Below the pieces are notes generated by a model. That model did not search any database. It was given only the letters and a program-made list of their open reading frames with translations, and was not told where the DNA came from. A DNA stretch of 64,000 nucleotides, from positions 24,883,268-24,947,267 of the forward strand of contig NC_080074.1 in assembly GCF_949987535.1 (NCBI RefSeq), written 5' to 3'. Within the stretch, counting starts at the first letter, position 1. Each line of letters begins with the position of its first letter. Shown here piece after piece: positions 1-10,728 of the stretch. A program made the position numbers and the translations under genes. The DNA is from Balaenoptera acutorostrata (lineage: Eukaryota; Chordata; Mammalia; Artiodactyla; Balaenopteridae).

Positions 1-1641
1 TTCGAATTATGGTTTTCTCAAGGTATATGCCCAGTAGTGGGATTGCTGGGTCATATGATAGTTCTATTTTTAGTTTTTTAAGGAACCTCCATACTGTTCT
101 CCATAGTGGCTGTATCAATTTACATTCCCACCAACAGTGCAAGAGGGTTCCCTTTTCATCACACCCTCTCCAGCATTTACTGTTTCCAGATTTTCTGATG
201 ATGGTCATTCTGACTGGTATGAGGTGATACCTCACTGTGGTTTTGACTTGCATTTCTCTAATGATTAGTGATGTTGAGCATCCTTTCATGTGTTGGTTGG
301 CAATCTGTATGTCTACTTTGAAGAAATGTCTGTTTAGGTCTTCTGCCCATTTTTGGATTTGGTTGTTTTTTTGATATTGAGCTGCATGAGCTGCTTGTAT
401 AATTTAGAGGTTAATCCTTTGTCAGTTGCTTTGTTTGCAAATATTTTCTCCCATTCTGAGAGTTGTCTTTTGGTCTTGTTTATGGTCTCCTTTGCTGTGC
501 AAAAGCTTTTAGTTTAATTAGGTCTCATTTGTTTATTTTTTATTTTATTTCCATTACAGTAGGAGGTGGGTCAAAAAGGATCTTGCTGTGATTTATGTCA
601 TAGAGTGTTCTGCTCACGTTTTCCTCTAAGAGTTTTATAGTGTCTGGCCTTACATTTAGGTCTTGAATCAATTTTGAGTTTATTTTTCTGTATGGTATTA
701 GGAAGTGTTCTAATTCATTCTTTTACATGTACCTGTCCAGTTTTCCTAGCACCACTTATTGAAGAGGCTGTCTTGTCTCCATTGTATAGTCTTGCCTCCT
801 TTGTCAAAGATAAGGTGACCATATGTACATGGGTTTATCTCTGGCTTTCTATCCTGTTCCACTGATGTATATTTCTGTTTTTGTGCCAGTACCATACTGT
901 TTTGATTACTGTAGCTTTGTAGTATAGTCTGAAGTCAGGGAGCCTGATTCCTCCAGCTCCGTTTCTCTTTCTCAAGATTGCTTTGGCTATTCGGGGTCTT
1001 TTGTGTTTCTGTACAAATTATAAAAATTTTTGTTCTAGTTTTGTGAAAAATGTCACTGGTAGTTTGATAGGGATTGCACTGAATCTGTAGATTGCTTTGG
1101 GTAGTATAGTCATTTTCACAATGTTGATTCTTCCAATCCAAGAACATGGTATATCTCTCCATCTGGTTGTATCATCTTTAATTTCTTTCATCAGTGTCTT
1201 ACAGTTTTCTGCATACAGGTCTTTTGTCTCCTTAGATAGGTTTATTCCTAGGTATTTTATTCTTTTTGTTGCAATGGTAAATGGGAGTGTTTCCTTAATT
1301 TCTCTTTCTGATTTTTCATTGTTAGTGTATAGGAATGCAAGAGATTTCTATGCATTAATTTTGTATCCTCCTACTTTACCAAATTCATTGATTAGCTCTA
1401 GTAGTTTTCTGGTAGCATATTTAGGATTTTCTATGTGTAGTATCATGTCATCTGCAAACAGTGACAGTTTTACTTCTTCTTTTCTGATTTGGATTCCTTT
1501 TATTTCTTTTTCTTCTCTGATTGCTGTGGCTAAAACTTCCAAAACTATGTTAAATAATAGTGGTGAGAGTGGGCACCCTTGTCTTGTTCCTGATCTTAGA
1601 GGAAATGCTTTCAGTTTTTCACCATTGAGAACAATGTTAGG
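1..1641 (-). mobile_element. L1 retrotransposon fragment, 5'-truncated ORF2
   Basis: The minus strand reads through the reverse transcriptase and C-terminal part of L1 ORF2 and runs off the left edge of the window, so its 3' UTR and tail are not visible. It aligns with the full-length L1 at 18802-26198 (about 23910-25550 there). The FADD reverse-transcriptase motif is visible in the short open frame 1542-1348. A second open piece at 1162-935 lies in another frame, so the copy is frameshifted and dead. Homology stops near 1641, where non-L1 sequence begins, as expected for 5' truncation during target-primed reverse transcription. The fragment differs from the 18.8-kb copy at scattered positions, so it is an older relative. 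Confidence 0.93.
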
Positions 1642-3289
1642 CCCTAATATTTGATTGGCTAAAACCTATGGGAATTTGTCAAACACTGACTATCCATACA
1701 GACACACCAAGGGTAAATGTTGGAGGCAGGCTTAAAAATGATTTCCTTCATCTGAAATAATATAGGAGACCTTCCACTCAATTAAATAGTTTGACTTGTC
1801 TTATAGCCTCCAACTCCTCACCCCCACTAAATTTAATTTACTTTTCAGTTTAAAAAAATAACCATTTTGAATTCTGAAACCAGAGGGAAACAGTGGTGGT
1901 GAAGCTCAGCAGCAAGAGAGTCTGAAGTGAGCAAAATAAAGATACAAAAAGGAATAAAATGGAATTTCTTTATAATATATGGTTTGAGAGATGAAATTAA
2001 TACCCATCCATGTATTTAATAGGTTCAAAATTACTTTTACCCTAAGTATTTTGTAGTTATGTTTCGGAAGACAAGATTTCTTGCCATCAGCAGTGGAAAT
2101 CCATCCGAATTTTGTAGTCTTCACCAGAAGACTTCGTTTGGGCCCATCAAGAGGTAATAGGGAACAGCATAGAAGTTTATTGGAAAAACCACTGTGTATT
2201 TCATAATTATACAGTTGACATTTGGAAACTCCTGCTTGTTACTAATCACTTAATTAGGTGCCCCAAAGTTCATAAAAAATCATAGGTTTAACTTCAACGT
2301 TTAAGAGGATCCTTTAACTCCTCTTGCTCTGAAATTTGATCTCTTCCACTGTATTTGCAATTACAGCCCTGACAAATGATTGTTGATGTAATATACCTCA
2401 TTAAAAGGAGAGAAATATAAACACACAATGACCTGATTTTTTTCTTAAATCTGTGTCCACAGAAAGAATGGGTAGAACAGATAAATCAATAATGGCAAAA
2501 GAAAAAAAAAAAACCTAAGCACTGACTTTACATTCAGCAAATCATTCAATAAAGCTTGAATTAGTGGAGATTTACAAAAATAGTCTGAATGTGGGTGACC
2601 TTCAGGAAAATTACTATTAAGACAAAGGCCTTTGCATATCTCTTCAAAGACGTTTGACAAGGGAATGACTCTCAGCTGCATGTCTTCATTATTAAAGGTT
2701 TCATTTAGATCACCAGGATTTTTCCTGAAATATATACATTTATCTCCCTCTTAGCTAAAGCAGACAGCATATTTGAGGAATTCTGGCAGTTTACAAACAC
2801 ACATACATACAACACCCAAGATAATTATGTTTAGAAGTGCAAACTAGAAAACATTATTTTTGTTTTCTTATGAGCAGTCAGTGATACTTAGCAAAATCAA
2901 GGATGACTTTAACGGTGAAAGTACTTTTGATAACAAAGGGTACTACAAAAATGCAGAATATTACTACAAGTAACAGTTCCCAAAGTCAGTTACAAAAACC
3001 CTGGTTTGTCAATATGCTTCACAAAAAAAAGAGCTCTGTGGTGAAAAGAATATGAAATATGATGCTTACTACATTCTCTCTTAGATAGTCACATTAGGAC
3101 ATTACATTCTATAAGCATATTAAATGCTCTGAAAAGCCCTGCAGTAAAACAACCTATGTACACTTAACCAGATATTTTTTCCCAAAGTAACTTATATTAC
3201 TGTTCCATTTTGGGACATGCTCTAAATTAATAGTCTAAGGTTGGGTTTTCAACTCTGCATCATAATTCTCAACCAAATGTTGTTTATCA
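1642..3289. other. intergenic, no gene seen
   Basis: AT-rich sequence without a supported exon, RNA gene or repeat I can name. Open frames are short and uninterpretable. A fragment of an old repeat could be present but I cannot place it. Confidence 0.5.
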
Positions 3290-3790
3290 TGAAGGTTAAA
3301 TAAATGCTCACTATGGTTAAAGCACCATAAGGAATAAGAGATGAATAAAGCAGGATCTTTGATCTCCAGGAGCTTACACTCTAGTAGAAAATCTAGCAGT
3401 CATATCTCAAACTGAATGATATATCATGGTAAGTGGTATGTCATAGTTCAATTGAAGAGGGAAGGTTTCGGAGTCTGTGGCATTTCAAACTGAATCTTAA
3501 AGAATGGACTGAATTTCATTTAGGAAGGGATGGGGTTTGGAAATATTAGGTGCAAAGAAACTCAAGACGTTCTGGAGGATGATGACTCAACCAGTTGGCC
3601 AGGGTAAAGATTTGGGGTGAGGGCTCTACAGGTTAAATGACTGGAAAGCGTACAAGCAGTTTTAGGCAGAGGTCAGATGATCTGGGTGCTTGAATGCAAG
3701 GCTAAGGAAGGTGGGGGCGATTAGCTAAGCAATGTGGAATAATTAGGAGAGTAGTATGATTAGAACTGTGCAGAATGGTTTGCAACGCTG
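3290..3790. repeat. ancient L2-like LINE fragment
   Basis: The stretch reading from 'gagcttacactctagt' through 'gggcagaggtcagatgatc' resembles the widespread, very old LINE/L2-type 3' fragments of mammals, including the typical word order 'gagcttacattctag'. Two similar fragments occur at 36614-36960 and 41135-41660. Family assignment is from memory and boundaries are approximate. Confidence 0.38.
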
Positions 3791-4309
3791 CCCTTAATAT
3801 GGACATACAGCAGACAGGTTTCTCATCCTCTGCTTGGATCACAGCAATATATAATTTAAGATCTTAAACAAATCCGTGTTACAAAGGTTCAGAGAGCTGT
3901 GTATTTTATCAGAAATGTTCACAAGCAACCAAGAGACTAGAAAATTACGGTTTTGGAATAACAGGAGAGAAAGGTGATAAATTTCCACTATCTTTCATAA
4001 ATCCAACCTGATAGCAACACAAAAGAGTAAACCTGAAATATGACCCTGTGCCCTCCCACTCTCACTTGGGGTAGCAACCATAGAACGGGCCTGCAAAACT
4101 GATGAGACCAATTTAACCGGCAACTTTTATTGGTTATAAGAGGTTACGTTTATCCCTCAAAAGCCATATACTATTAAAAATTCAAATGGAGCAGAAGGAT
4201 ATGTGAGGAATATGTGGGTTAAAAACAAACAAACCGGCAAAGACATACTCTTAAAGACCAAGACAAGAAACACAATTTGATTTTTAAAACCCAATAACTG
4301 GGGGACTTT
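3791..4309. other. intergenic, no gene seen
   Basis: Unique-looking sequence between an old LINE fragment and a CHR SINE. No exon or RNA gene can be supported. Confidence 0.45.
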
Positions 4310-4641
4310 CCTGGTGGCGCAGTGGTTAAGACTCCGCCTGCCAATGCAGCGCACACAGGTCCGCACCCTGGTCCGGGAAGATCCCACATGCCACCCAGCA
4401 ACTAAGCCCGTGTGCCACAACTACTGAACCTGTGCTCTAGAGCCTGTGAGCCACAACTACTGAAGCCCACGCACCTAGAGCCCGTGTTCCGCAACAAGAG
4501 AAGCCACCGCAATGAGAAGCCCGCGCACCACAACGAAGAGTAGCCCCCGCTCACGCAACTAGAGGAAGCCCGTGTGCAGCAACGAAGACCCAAAGCAATC
4601 AAAAATAAATAAACAAATAAATTTATTAAAAAAAAAAAATG
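4310..4641 (+). mobile_element. CHR-2-type SINE, long form
   Basis: A full-length tRNA-derived SINE beginning 'ggggactttcctggtggc' and ending in an AAATAAAT tail followed by an A-run. The 5' head (…GTGGCGCAGTGGTTAAGA… and GGTCCGCACCCTGG) corresponds to tRNA-derived A-box and B-box regions. This copy keeps the long middle with repeated 'actactgaagcc' and 'tctagagcc' blocks, unlike the shorter form at 27689 and 42678. Flanks give only a weak possible duplication (AATAACTG / AATGACTG). CHR SINEs are mobilised by L1 machinery and are characteristic of Cetacea plus hippos. Confidence 0.93.
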
Positions 4642-5016
4642 ACTGTTCAATTTAGAAAACTCTTTTACTATCGCAATTGCCTTCACACCTACTGGGGTAG
4701 TTTAGGTAACTAGGAATCTATAATTGTGCTTGCTAGGAGGATGAAAAAGGCTGAAATGAGACATGGAGAATTTTTTAAATAATTATAATAAAATATATGT
4801 AGTCAGTGTCTGCAAAATCCAGGCTGGCTCTCCTCCTATATGGGGCATTTCCCTGGGAAATGAAACTATTATCTATGAAGCACTCTGTGGACTTTCAAAA
4901 CAACTGGCCACAGAATACGTCTGAAGTCTTGACTAATTACAGTGATTGGTATAAATAGGGATTTAGGCTCATCTATCAAGTAACTAAAGATCCCTTTTTT
5001 TCTCCCAGTCTTTTTT

Positions 5017-5340
5017 TTTTTTTTTTTTTAAAGAAATTCACGTTCTTTTATTTATTTATTTATTTATTTATTTATTTTTGGCTGTGTTGGGTCTTCGTTT
5101 CTGTGTGAGGGCTTTCTCTAGTTGTGGCAAGTGGGGGCCACTCTTCATCGCGGTGCGCGGGCCTCTCACTATTGCGGCCTCTCTTGTTGTGGAGCACAGG
5201 CTCCAGACGCGCAGGCTCAGTAGTTGTGGCTCACAGGCCCAGCCGCTCCGCGGCATGTGGATCTTCCCAGACCAGGGCTCGAACCCGTGTCCCCTGCATT
5301 GGCAGGCAGATTCTCAACCACTGCGCCACCAGGGAAGCCC
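5017..5340 (-). mobile_element. CHR-2-type SINE, deleted (CD-like) form
   Basis: A minus-strand SINE: its T-rich complement (TTTA)n lies on the left and the head, read as 'gccaccagggaagccc', on the right. It is bounded by a perfect 16-bp target-site duplication, tctcccagtctttttt at 5001-5016 and 5341-5356. It carries the diagnostic 'cggctgggc' junction on its sense strand, which replaces the long middle of older copies and marks the cetacean deletion subfamily. The (TTTA)n tract at 5049-5080 is the tail. Confidence 0.95.
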
Positions 5341-5407
5341 TCTCCCAGTCTTTTTTGCTAAAATTCTTCCTGAAATGAATTAATCTATATTCCCGCCTTA
5401 CCAAGTG

Positions 5408-5605
5408 CATTGTCTAGACCGGGGATTCCCAAACACCAAACTGGTGCCAGCCTGGCTATATCCAAAGCACCTGGAGAGCTGCTGAAAAATGCAGATTCCT
5501 GGTCTGCTTCAACCCACAGTCCCCACTCCCATTCTGACCCTGTGTGGGTCTAAGTTACATTCCAGAGATATTTTTTAATGACCCAAGTTTTGGAAACCAC
5601 TAATC
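5408..5605. mobile_element. MER5-like hAT-Charlie fossil
   Basis: A ~200-bp unit that begins near 'ggggattcccaaac' and ends near 'ttggaaaccac', giving degraded inverted ends. Its interior reads like MER5-type non-autonomous hAT-Charlie elements ('cacctggagagctgctgaaaaatgcagattcctgg'-type wording, split here by divergence). The assignment is from recall of the family. Confidence 0.5.
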
Positions 5606-6629
5606 TAGATAATAATCAGATGTTTTGTAATATCAGAAAAGCCATAAAAATCTCAGAATTTTATTTCATTGCTGTGACAGAGACCATGCTAGGTGGATAC
5701 CAAACCCTATTTCCTCTCCTTCCTGGGCACAGAGCTGGACTGTATTTCCCGGCCCCCCTTGCAGTTAGGTGGGTTCATGCCATTGGAATGTGGGCAGAAG
5801 AACTGTGTACCACTTTCAATCCTGGCCCCTAATAACTTCCCAGAGAATCTTCCAGGTTGGCTGTCTTCCTTTGTTTGCCAGTTAGGTTCTTTAGGTTCAG
5901 TGGAACACTGTGAGATTCTAGAGGAATATCAGAGCCACAAGATAGAGTCCAGGTTATCTGAATGAGCGTATGAAGCCCAGCAACCAACCCTCCCCACCAC
6001 CACTGCTGATTCCCACTGCATTGTGAGGTGGACGAAACATCATCTTTTATTACGATAAGCTATTAGGATGCAGGGACTCTTTGTTACAGCCCTTAGCTTA
6101 ACCTTACTAATACAACCCCCATAACATTTTTAGCAGACTTTGCTGTTGATTAAGCATTTCAAAATCATAAAGAGATATACTCACATTTTAACATCTAACA
6201 TAGTTAGATGTCAGGAGTAACATCTAAAAGGCATAGGACCATAGGACACATTTAACCTTTAAAAGAAATTCTGATATGAGCTTATTTTTCTGTGGTTTTC
6301 TTCTTCCTTCTAAAAGTGGAGTACAAGAAAGGAAAAAAAAAAAAAACATCTGGCTAATTGAGAGTTCCAGGTAGTAAGATTTCAATTTAATAAGGTTTTA
6401 TAACAGTTACAGGAATAAAAACGAAATATAGCAACTAATAAATCTGAATTTTCAAGGACCAAATGGATACAAAATAAAAGACTGTGAAAATTTAAGACTT
6501 AATAGAATCACACAACCTGAAGAGTATTCAAAAGGTCATGATATTTGTTTACTGTTGAATCTGTAGGAAGAAATTCTACCACTGAGCTCATCGTTGTCAT
6601 TGCTTTGGAGGCAGTTTTACATAAAATGT
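5606..6629. other. intergenic, no gene seen
   Basis: No supported gene or named repeat. An A-run occurs near 6334-6347. Short open frames here have no recognisable product. Confidence 0.5.
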
Positions 6630-6835
6630 TAAGAGGGCAAGGTTAGGAGTTAGAGCTGGGTCTAAATCCCAGCTCTTCTCCTTACTAGTTGGGAAATCCC
6701 GAATAAATGCTCTGAGCCTCACTCTCCCCATCTGTGCAATGGTGATGAAGTAATTTGCTTCATGGGTTGTTATGAAATTTAAATGGGCTCTAAGGCAGTA
6801 TATGGAGCATTGTAAGTATTAATACTGACCTATAT
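6630..6835 (+). repeat. MIR SINE
   Basis: Reads in sense orientation through the MIR core: 'ctaaatcccagctcttctcc', 'cttactagttggg', 'tctgagcctcactctcccc', 'atctgtgcaatggtga', 'gggttgttatgaaattt'. These match the order of blocks in the mammal-wide MIR element. Confidence 0.8.
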
Positions 6836-9800
6836 TACTATAGTAGTTAGTTGCAAAATACCATCTTTTTTTAGGGACAACCTTGTATCATCTACATGCA
6901 TAAAGAAGATCTTGAAAACTCACAAGCCATAACTAGCTAATTTTTATCCCGAAAGGAAGAAAGAGGAGAGGGCTGGTGGTGGCTGTGCCTAGAATTTTAC
7001 ACAGCTTTACACTGTTCTTGTAAAGCAACAACTAGTGTGCTAATATTGATGCTTCTTAATCCTTTTTCTGCCAACCATGAAGACCAATAAGTCCTGAGCA
7101 AAGATCACTGGTGCTTGAAACTTCTCTAAAAATGCTAAAGCTCTCCCCATTCTTGGAGAAAAGAGCTGGGTGGCCTGTCATCGTTGTCCAATCTCAGCAA
7201 GCTTGAGCAGCTGGGGCCCTTCCTATCCAGCCCATATCAAAAATGCATCGGGTACCAGAGGGAGCAGAGATGAGGCGATGGGGTGCCGCCTACCTCTTCC
7301 GTCCCCGACAACCTGGCCGGCGGAGACAGCAGTGGGGCCTGCCACCGCACTTCTTTTGATAAGCTACTGAGGAGACACAGTGTCTCCTTGGTTTTCTAAG
7401 TTTTAGTTTGAAAATTGAATTCAGGAACTTGTCAACTCTGACAGCAGAGCTTTAACATTCAGTTCAAAAACAATCTGCTTGTACTTTATAAAATCCGTCT
7501 TCTGACTTCAGAGCAGTAGGATTTTTCAAAATCTTCGCTATGCAGGGAATGAAAAAACCTTCAGTTCTCCTTCTTTCCAATTAAACTTGGGTTCTTTATA
7601 AAAAAAATTCCTATTTCCTACCCCAATTCTTCTCCCCTAAACTGCCTCTTTCAGCCAATAGAACTCAGTCCTACATTTCAAAAAGACTGAGACTTTGCTG
7701 TAATGTGGGCCCTCCTCATCAGCAAAGACTGCAGACAAAAATAGATAATACCCACGGGATTAATTGCAAATCAGCACTGTTCAAGTGATGGGATTCATGA
7801 CACTTGAGGTTTTAAAAACAATAAAAAGCAAAGCCCGTGGAAGAAATCGCTCCATGCCTTAAAGTTACAAAAGTCACACCTGGCAGCAGAAACCTCCATC
7901 GGAGGCTATATTGAGAAGTAAAATTACTGGCACTCAAAGGGATAGGTCAAAACCCTGAACATGGCAGGAAACCAAAGGTAAAAAGCATGATCCAGTGACA
8001 GATGGCAAAGGCCTGTCAATGCCTGGAAAATTACACGGTGAAATTCATTTCTGACATTTCATTCACATAAGAATAACAGGACCCCGAAGTTAAACAATGA
8101 CATTCCGCAAGGAAACACCTCTGTGGGTGACACTTCTTGCATAGTTCAGCCTCCAGGCCATACATCCAAACCAGAATTTCATGTAGCTCAGTTGTGCATG
8201 GGAAGAGGGGGTGGGGAGAGAACGGAAGGAGGAGCCTGGGAGAAAGCAGAGAAGCCAGTAAGAGAGGGAGAGAGACAAAATCGAAGCCAAGGGAGGATAC
8301 GGGTGACAGTTCATTCCTGCTCCTTCCCAAAGGACTTGAGTCTTCACTACATAGATTTTTTTAAAGTGATATTTGAAAGGTGATGCAATCATCCATTCAT
8401 TTGGGTTCTGTCTGGCCTTTAAATGTAATATTTCAACCGAGAGTTCAAGCTGGTAGGGGTTTGAGGCGTTTTCATGAGAAGTAACCAAGTCAGACAGTTC
8501 CTATTGTCAAAGAGACCCTGTCGAAGGGGAGAAACACTAAAATTAACCACCCAGGCTAATTTTATTACTCAGGCCCAGGGGCACCAGCCTTCTAGGCTGT
8601 TCCATTCCTCCTAGCAGGGAGGTACTGAAAGGAAGCAATCCTTCTATTCTAGAGAAATCCGTTGGGGGACCTGGAGCCAGGGGAGACTGGAGGTGAGCGG
8701 GAGGGGCAGGGGTGTGTATCTCAGAGCTGTTTCCATTTACCAACACTGGAAACGAAGGAAAGTGGTTTTTGCGATGGGGAACCGAAGAAAAATAGAGCCC
8801 CCTTAAATTCCAAAGGCAGGCTCTAAGTTTTAGCTGCTAATTTCTGTCATGTTGCCTTCCGTTTGAATGATGATCAATAATTATTATTTTTATTAAGATT
8901 TATTTTAAATTAGTTCCACATGGCTTCAACAATGGATTTTGAGTGTCACTAATATAATGTACTAGAAATCAGTTCCTAAAATATAAAAAGGATCAGGAAT
9001 GATTTCTCATCTTACAGCATCACACACATACCTACACACACACACACATACACACACACACTCCAAAAACTTCACTTTTGTTTTCTTCTTCTTTAGATAA
9101 TAAACACAACTGCTTACAATTCCAGGTGATACTAAATGTCTCATGCACATGCATAGCTATTTTAAAAAGGTGATTACACACACATATTCCTTCCCACCTG
9201 AAACATCAGACTAGAGAGACTGAGTTTCCCCAGTGAGTCTCAGAAACACAAAACAAGATGTTTAATTTGTTTAAGTTTCTAAAGCAATTTACTTGAGACA
9301 AAAATAAAATGCCATGGCATTTTGCTGGCATCTTAAAAAAAGAAACCCCGTCTGAGAAGTACAATGAACCTCATGAGATCTCCAACATGAATTCTCTATT
9401 TGTATGCTCACATCCTTTTATGATTTTGTTCACTGAAGAATAGTTTAACATATTCCAACCCATGCACTTAGAGAAAGAGAAGCTTCCAACAAAACAGGTC
9501 TTTTTATGAGGCAGCCCCCAAGGTCTCCAACAGCTAAACGGGCTCAGGAAACCACCCACACTCACCTATTCCAGCCTCGGTAATCAAGAGATTCTGTTCC
9601 TTGGATCATCTTAATTTGAGAAAAGTTTCTCCTGTTTAATGGAGTTAGAGCACCATGCCAGCGTCAGCTCTGAGTTTAAAAGTCTTTAAAGAAAACTTCT
9701 ATGCTTGTGAGTAAGGTACTGCCATCTATGCTTTCATTATTTTAAAATGAAGCTTGAAATGAGAAGAATGATTTTTTAAAAAGAAAAGAAATTATTCATC

Positions 9801-10514
9801 TGCAGCCCCTGGCTTCGACATTGTGCACAGCAGCCTAAGGAGGTCAAAGGCAGGCATAGTTTCAAAAATGGTAGGTTACTTTCTTTTTTTTTTTAAATCC
9901 TGCTTTTTGAGGTTTGCACTTGATCTGCTGCCATTGATGTCCTACCATCCTGGAAAACTTTATTTCCCTGCTTGAGAGTGAGTTCTCAAGCTATCTGTTG
10001 GTCTATTGATTCTCCCTACCATTGCAGTGAAATGTCAGCACAAGAAACCTCAGATGTATAGGATTCTCTGTTGTACTTCTTCTGCTTCCTCTAACTTGAC
10101 CCTCAGCTTACCAGATACTTAATAACCAAAGACAGGATTTATGAGACACCATCGAATTATGAAGTGTCATTTGACATATCGATGCTACACTGTCAGCTAT
10201 TCCACGTCACTTTAGAGTTCTTTGACTGCAAGCAACAGTAAATTACTCTAGCTAATTCCAGCAGAGAAAGACTGTATCAAAAGGGTATAGTGGAGTTCAC
10301 AAAACAGATAAAAAAGCTGGAGATCTAGCCCAGAAAAAAAGTGTGAACCCAGAAAGGTTTGAGGAGGAAGTCTAGCTAACAGGAACAACTTGACAATCTT
10401 AATGAGGTACTGCTACTAGAATGAATGAGTGTGAATCATCTGAGGTGGTGGGGGGGGGTGGGTTGTTGCTTATACCACATCCCTGATGTCCCGAAAGGGA
10501 AAGTCAAGTTGGCT
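6836..10514. other. intergenic, no gene seen
   Basis: Mostly unique sequence. It holds a slightly GC-richer patch near 7160-7370 and a CA microsatellite at 9020-9061. I see no open frame with convincing codon structure, no splice-flanked exon and no tRNA. A short block at 7757-7772 contains GGATTA and an octamer-like TTGCAAAT, which could be a regulatory element but is not supported further. Confidence 0.5.
9020..9061. repeat. (CA)n microsatellite
   Basis: Interrupted CA repeat of about 42 bp with CATA and CCTA interruptions; the interruptions suggest it is not highly unstable. Confidence 0.9.
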
Positions 10515-10728
10515 CAGATCAGGGGTTTATCAACCTCTGCACTGTTGACATTTCAGACCAGATAATTCCTTGCTGTAGGGGGCTGTCCTGTGCATTAGCA
10601 GTATCTCTGGCCTCTACGCACTAGATGCTAGTAGCATTCTCTCTGGTTTTAACAATGAAAAATGTCTCTGGACATTGTCAAATGTCCCTGAGGAGACAAA
10701 ATCATCCCCAGTTGAGAACCACAGGCTG
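10515..10728 (-). mobile_element. MER20 hAT-Charlie element
   Basis: A ~214-bp unit with the MER20 word order on the minus strand: 'gttgacatttcagaccag', 'ggctgtcctgtgcattag', 'ctggcctctacgcactaga', 'tgtctctggacattgtcaaa', ending 'gttgagaaccaca'. MER20 is a non-autonomous hAT transposon of placental mammals. Some copies elsewhere have been reported as hormone-responsive regulatory elements in uterine cells; nothing here shows activity. Confidence 0.8.

Noticed and set aside
1097..1654. 185-codon plus-strand open frame
   Set aside because: It is the antisense shadow of L1 ORF2 reverse transcriptase; the same shadow recurs opposite the L1 at 24275-23820.
4310..4400. tRNA gene at the SINE heads
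   Set aside because: The A-box and B-box-like blocks belong to tRNA-derived SINEs; no foldable complete tRNA with anticodon and acceptor stem is present.
5300..5340. CTCF-like 'gccaccagggaagcc' at the head of CHR SINEs
   Set aside because: The core is 'CCACCAGGGAAGC', which lacks the GGC block needed for a good CTCF match, so these SINE heads were not called as sites.
5078..5383. Open frames of 80-100 codons at 5078-5383, 27637-27951 and 42614-42951 with similar proteins
   Set aside because: They are chance reading frames through CHR SINE copies; their likeness reflects the shared repeat, not a gene family.
8031..8488. 132- and 99-codon minus-strand frames plus overlapping plus-strand frames
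   Set aside because: No recognisable domain, no splice context, several overlapping frames on both strands; likely chance.
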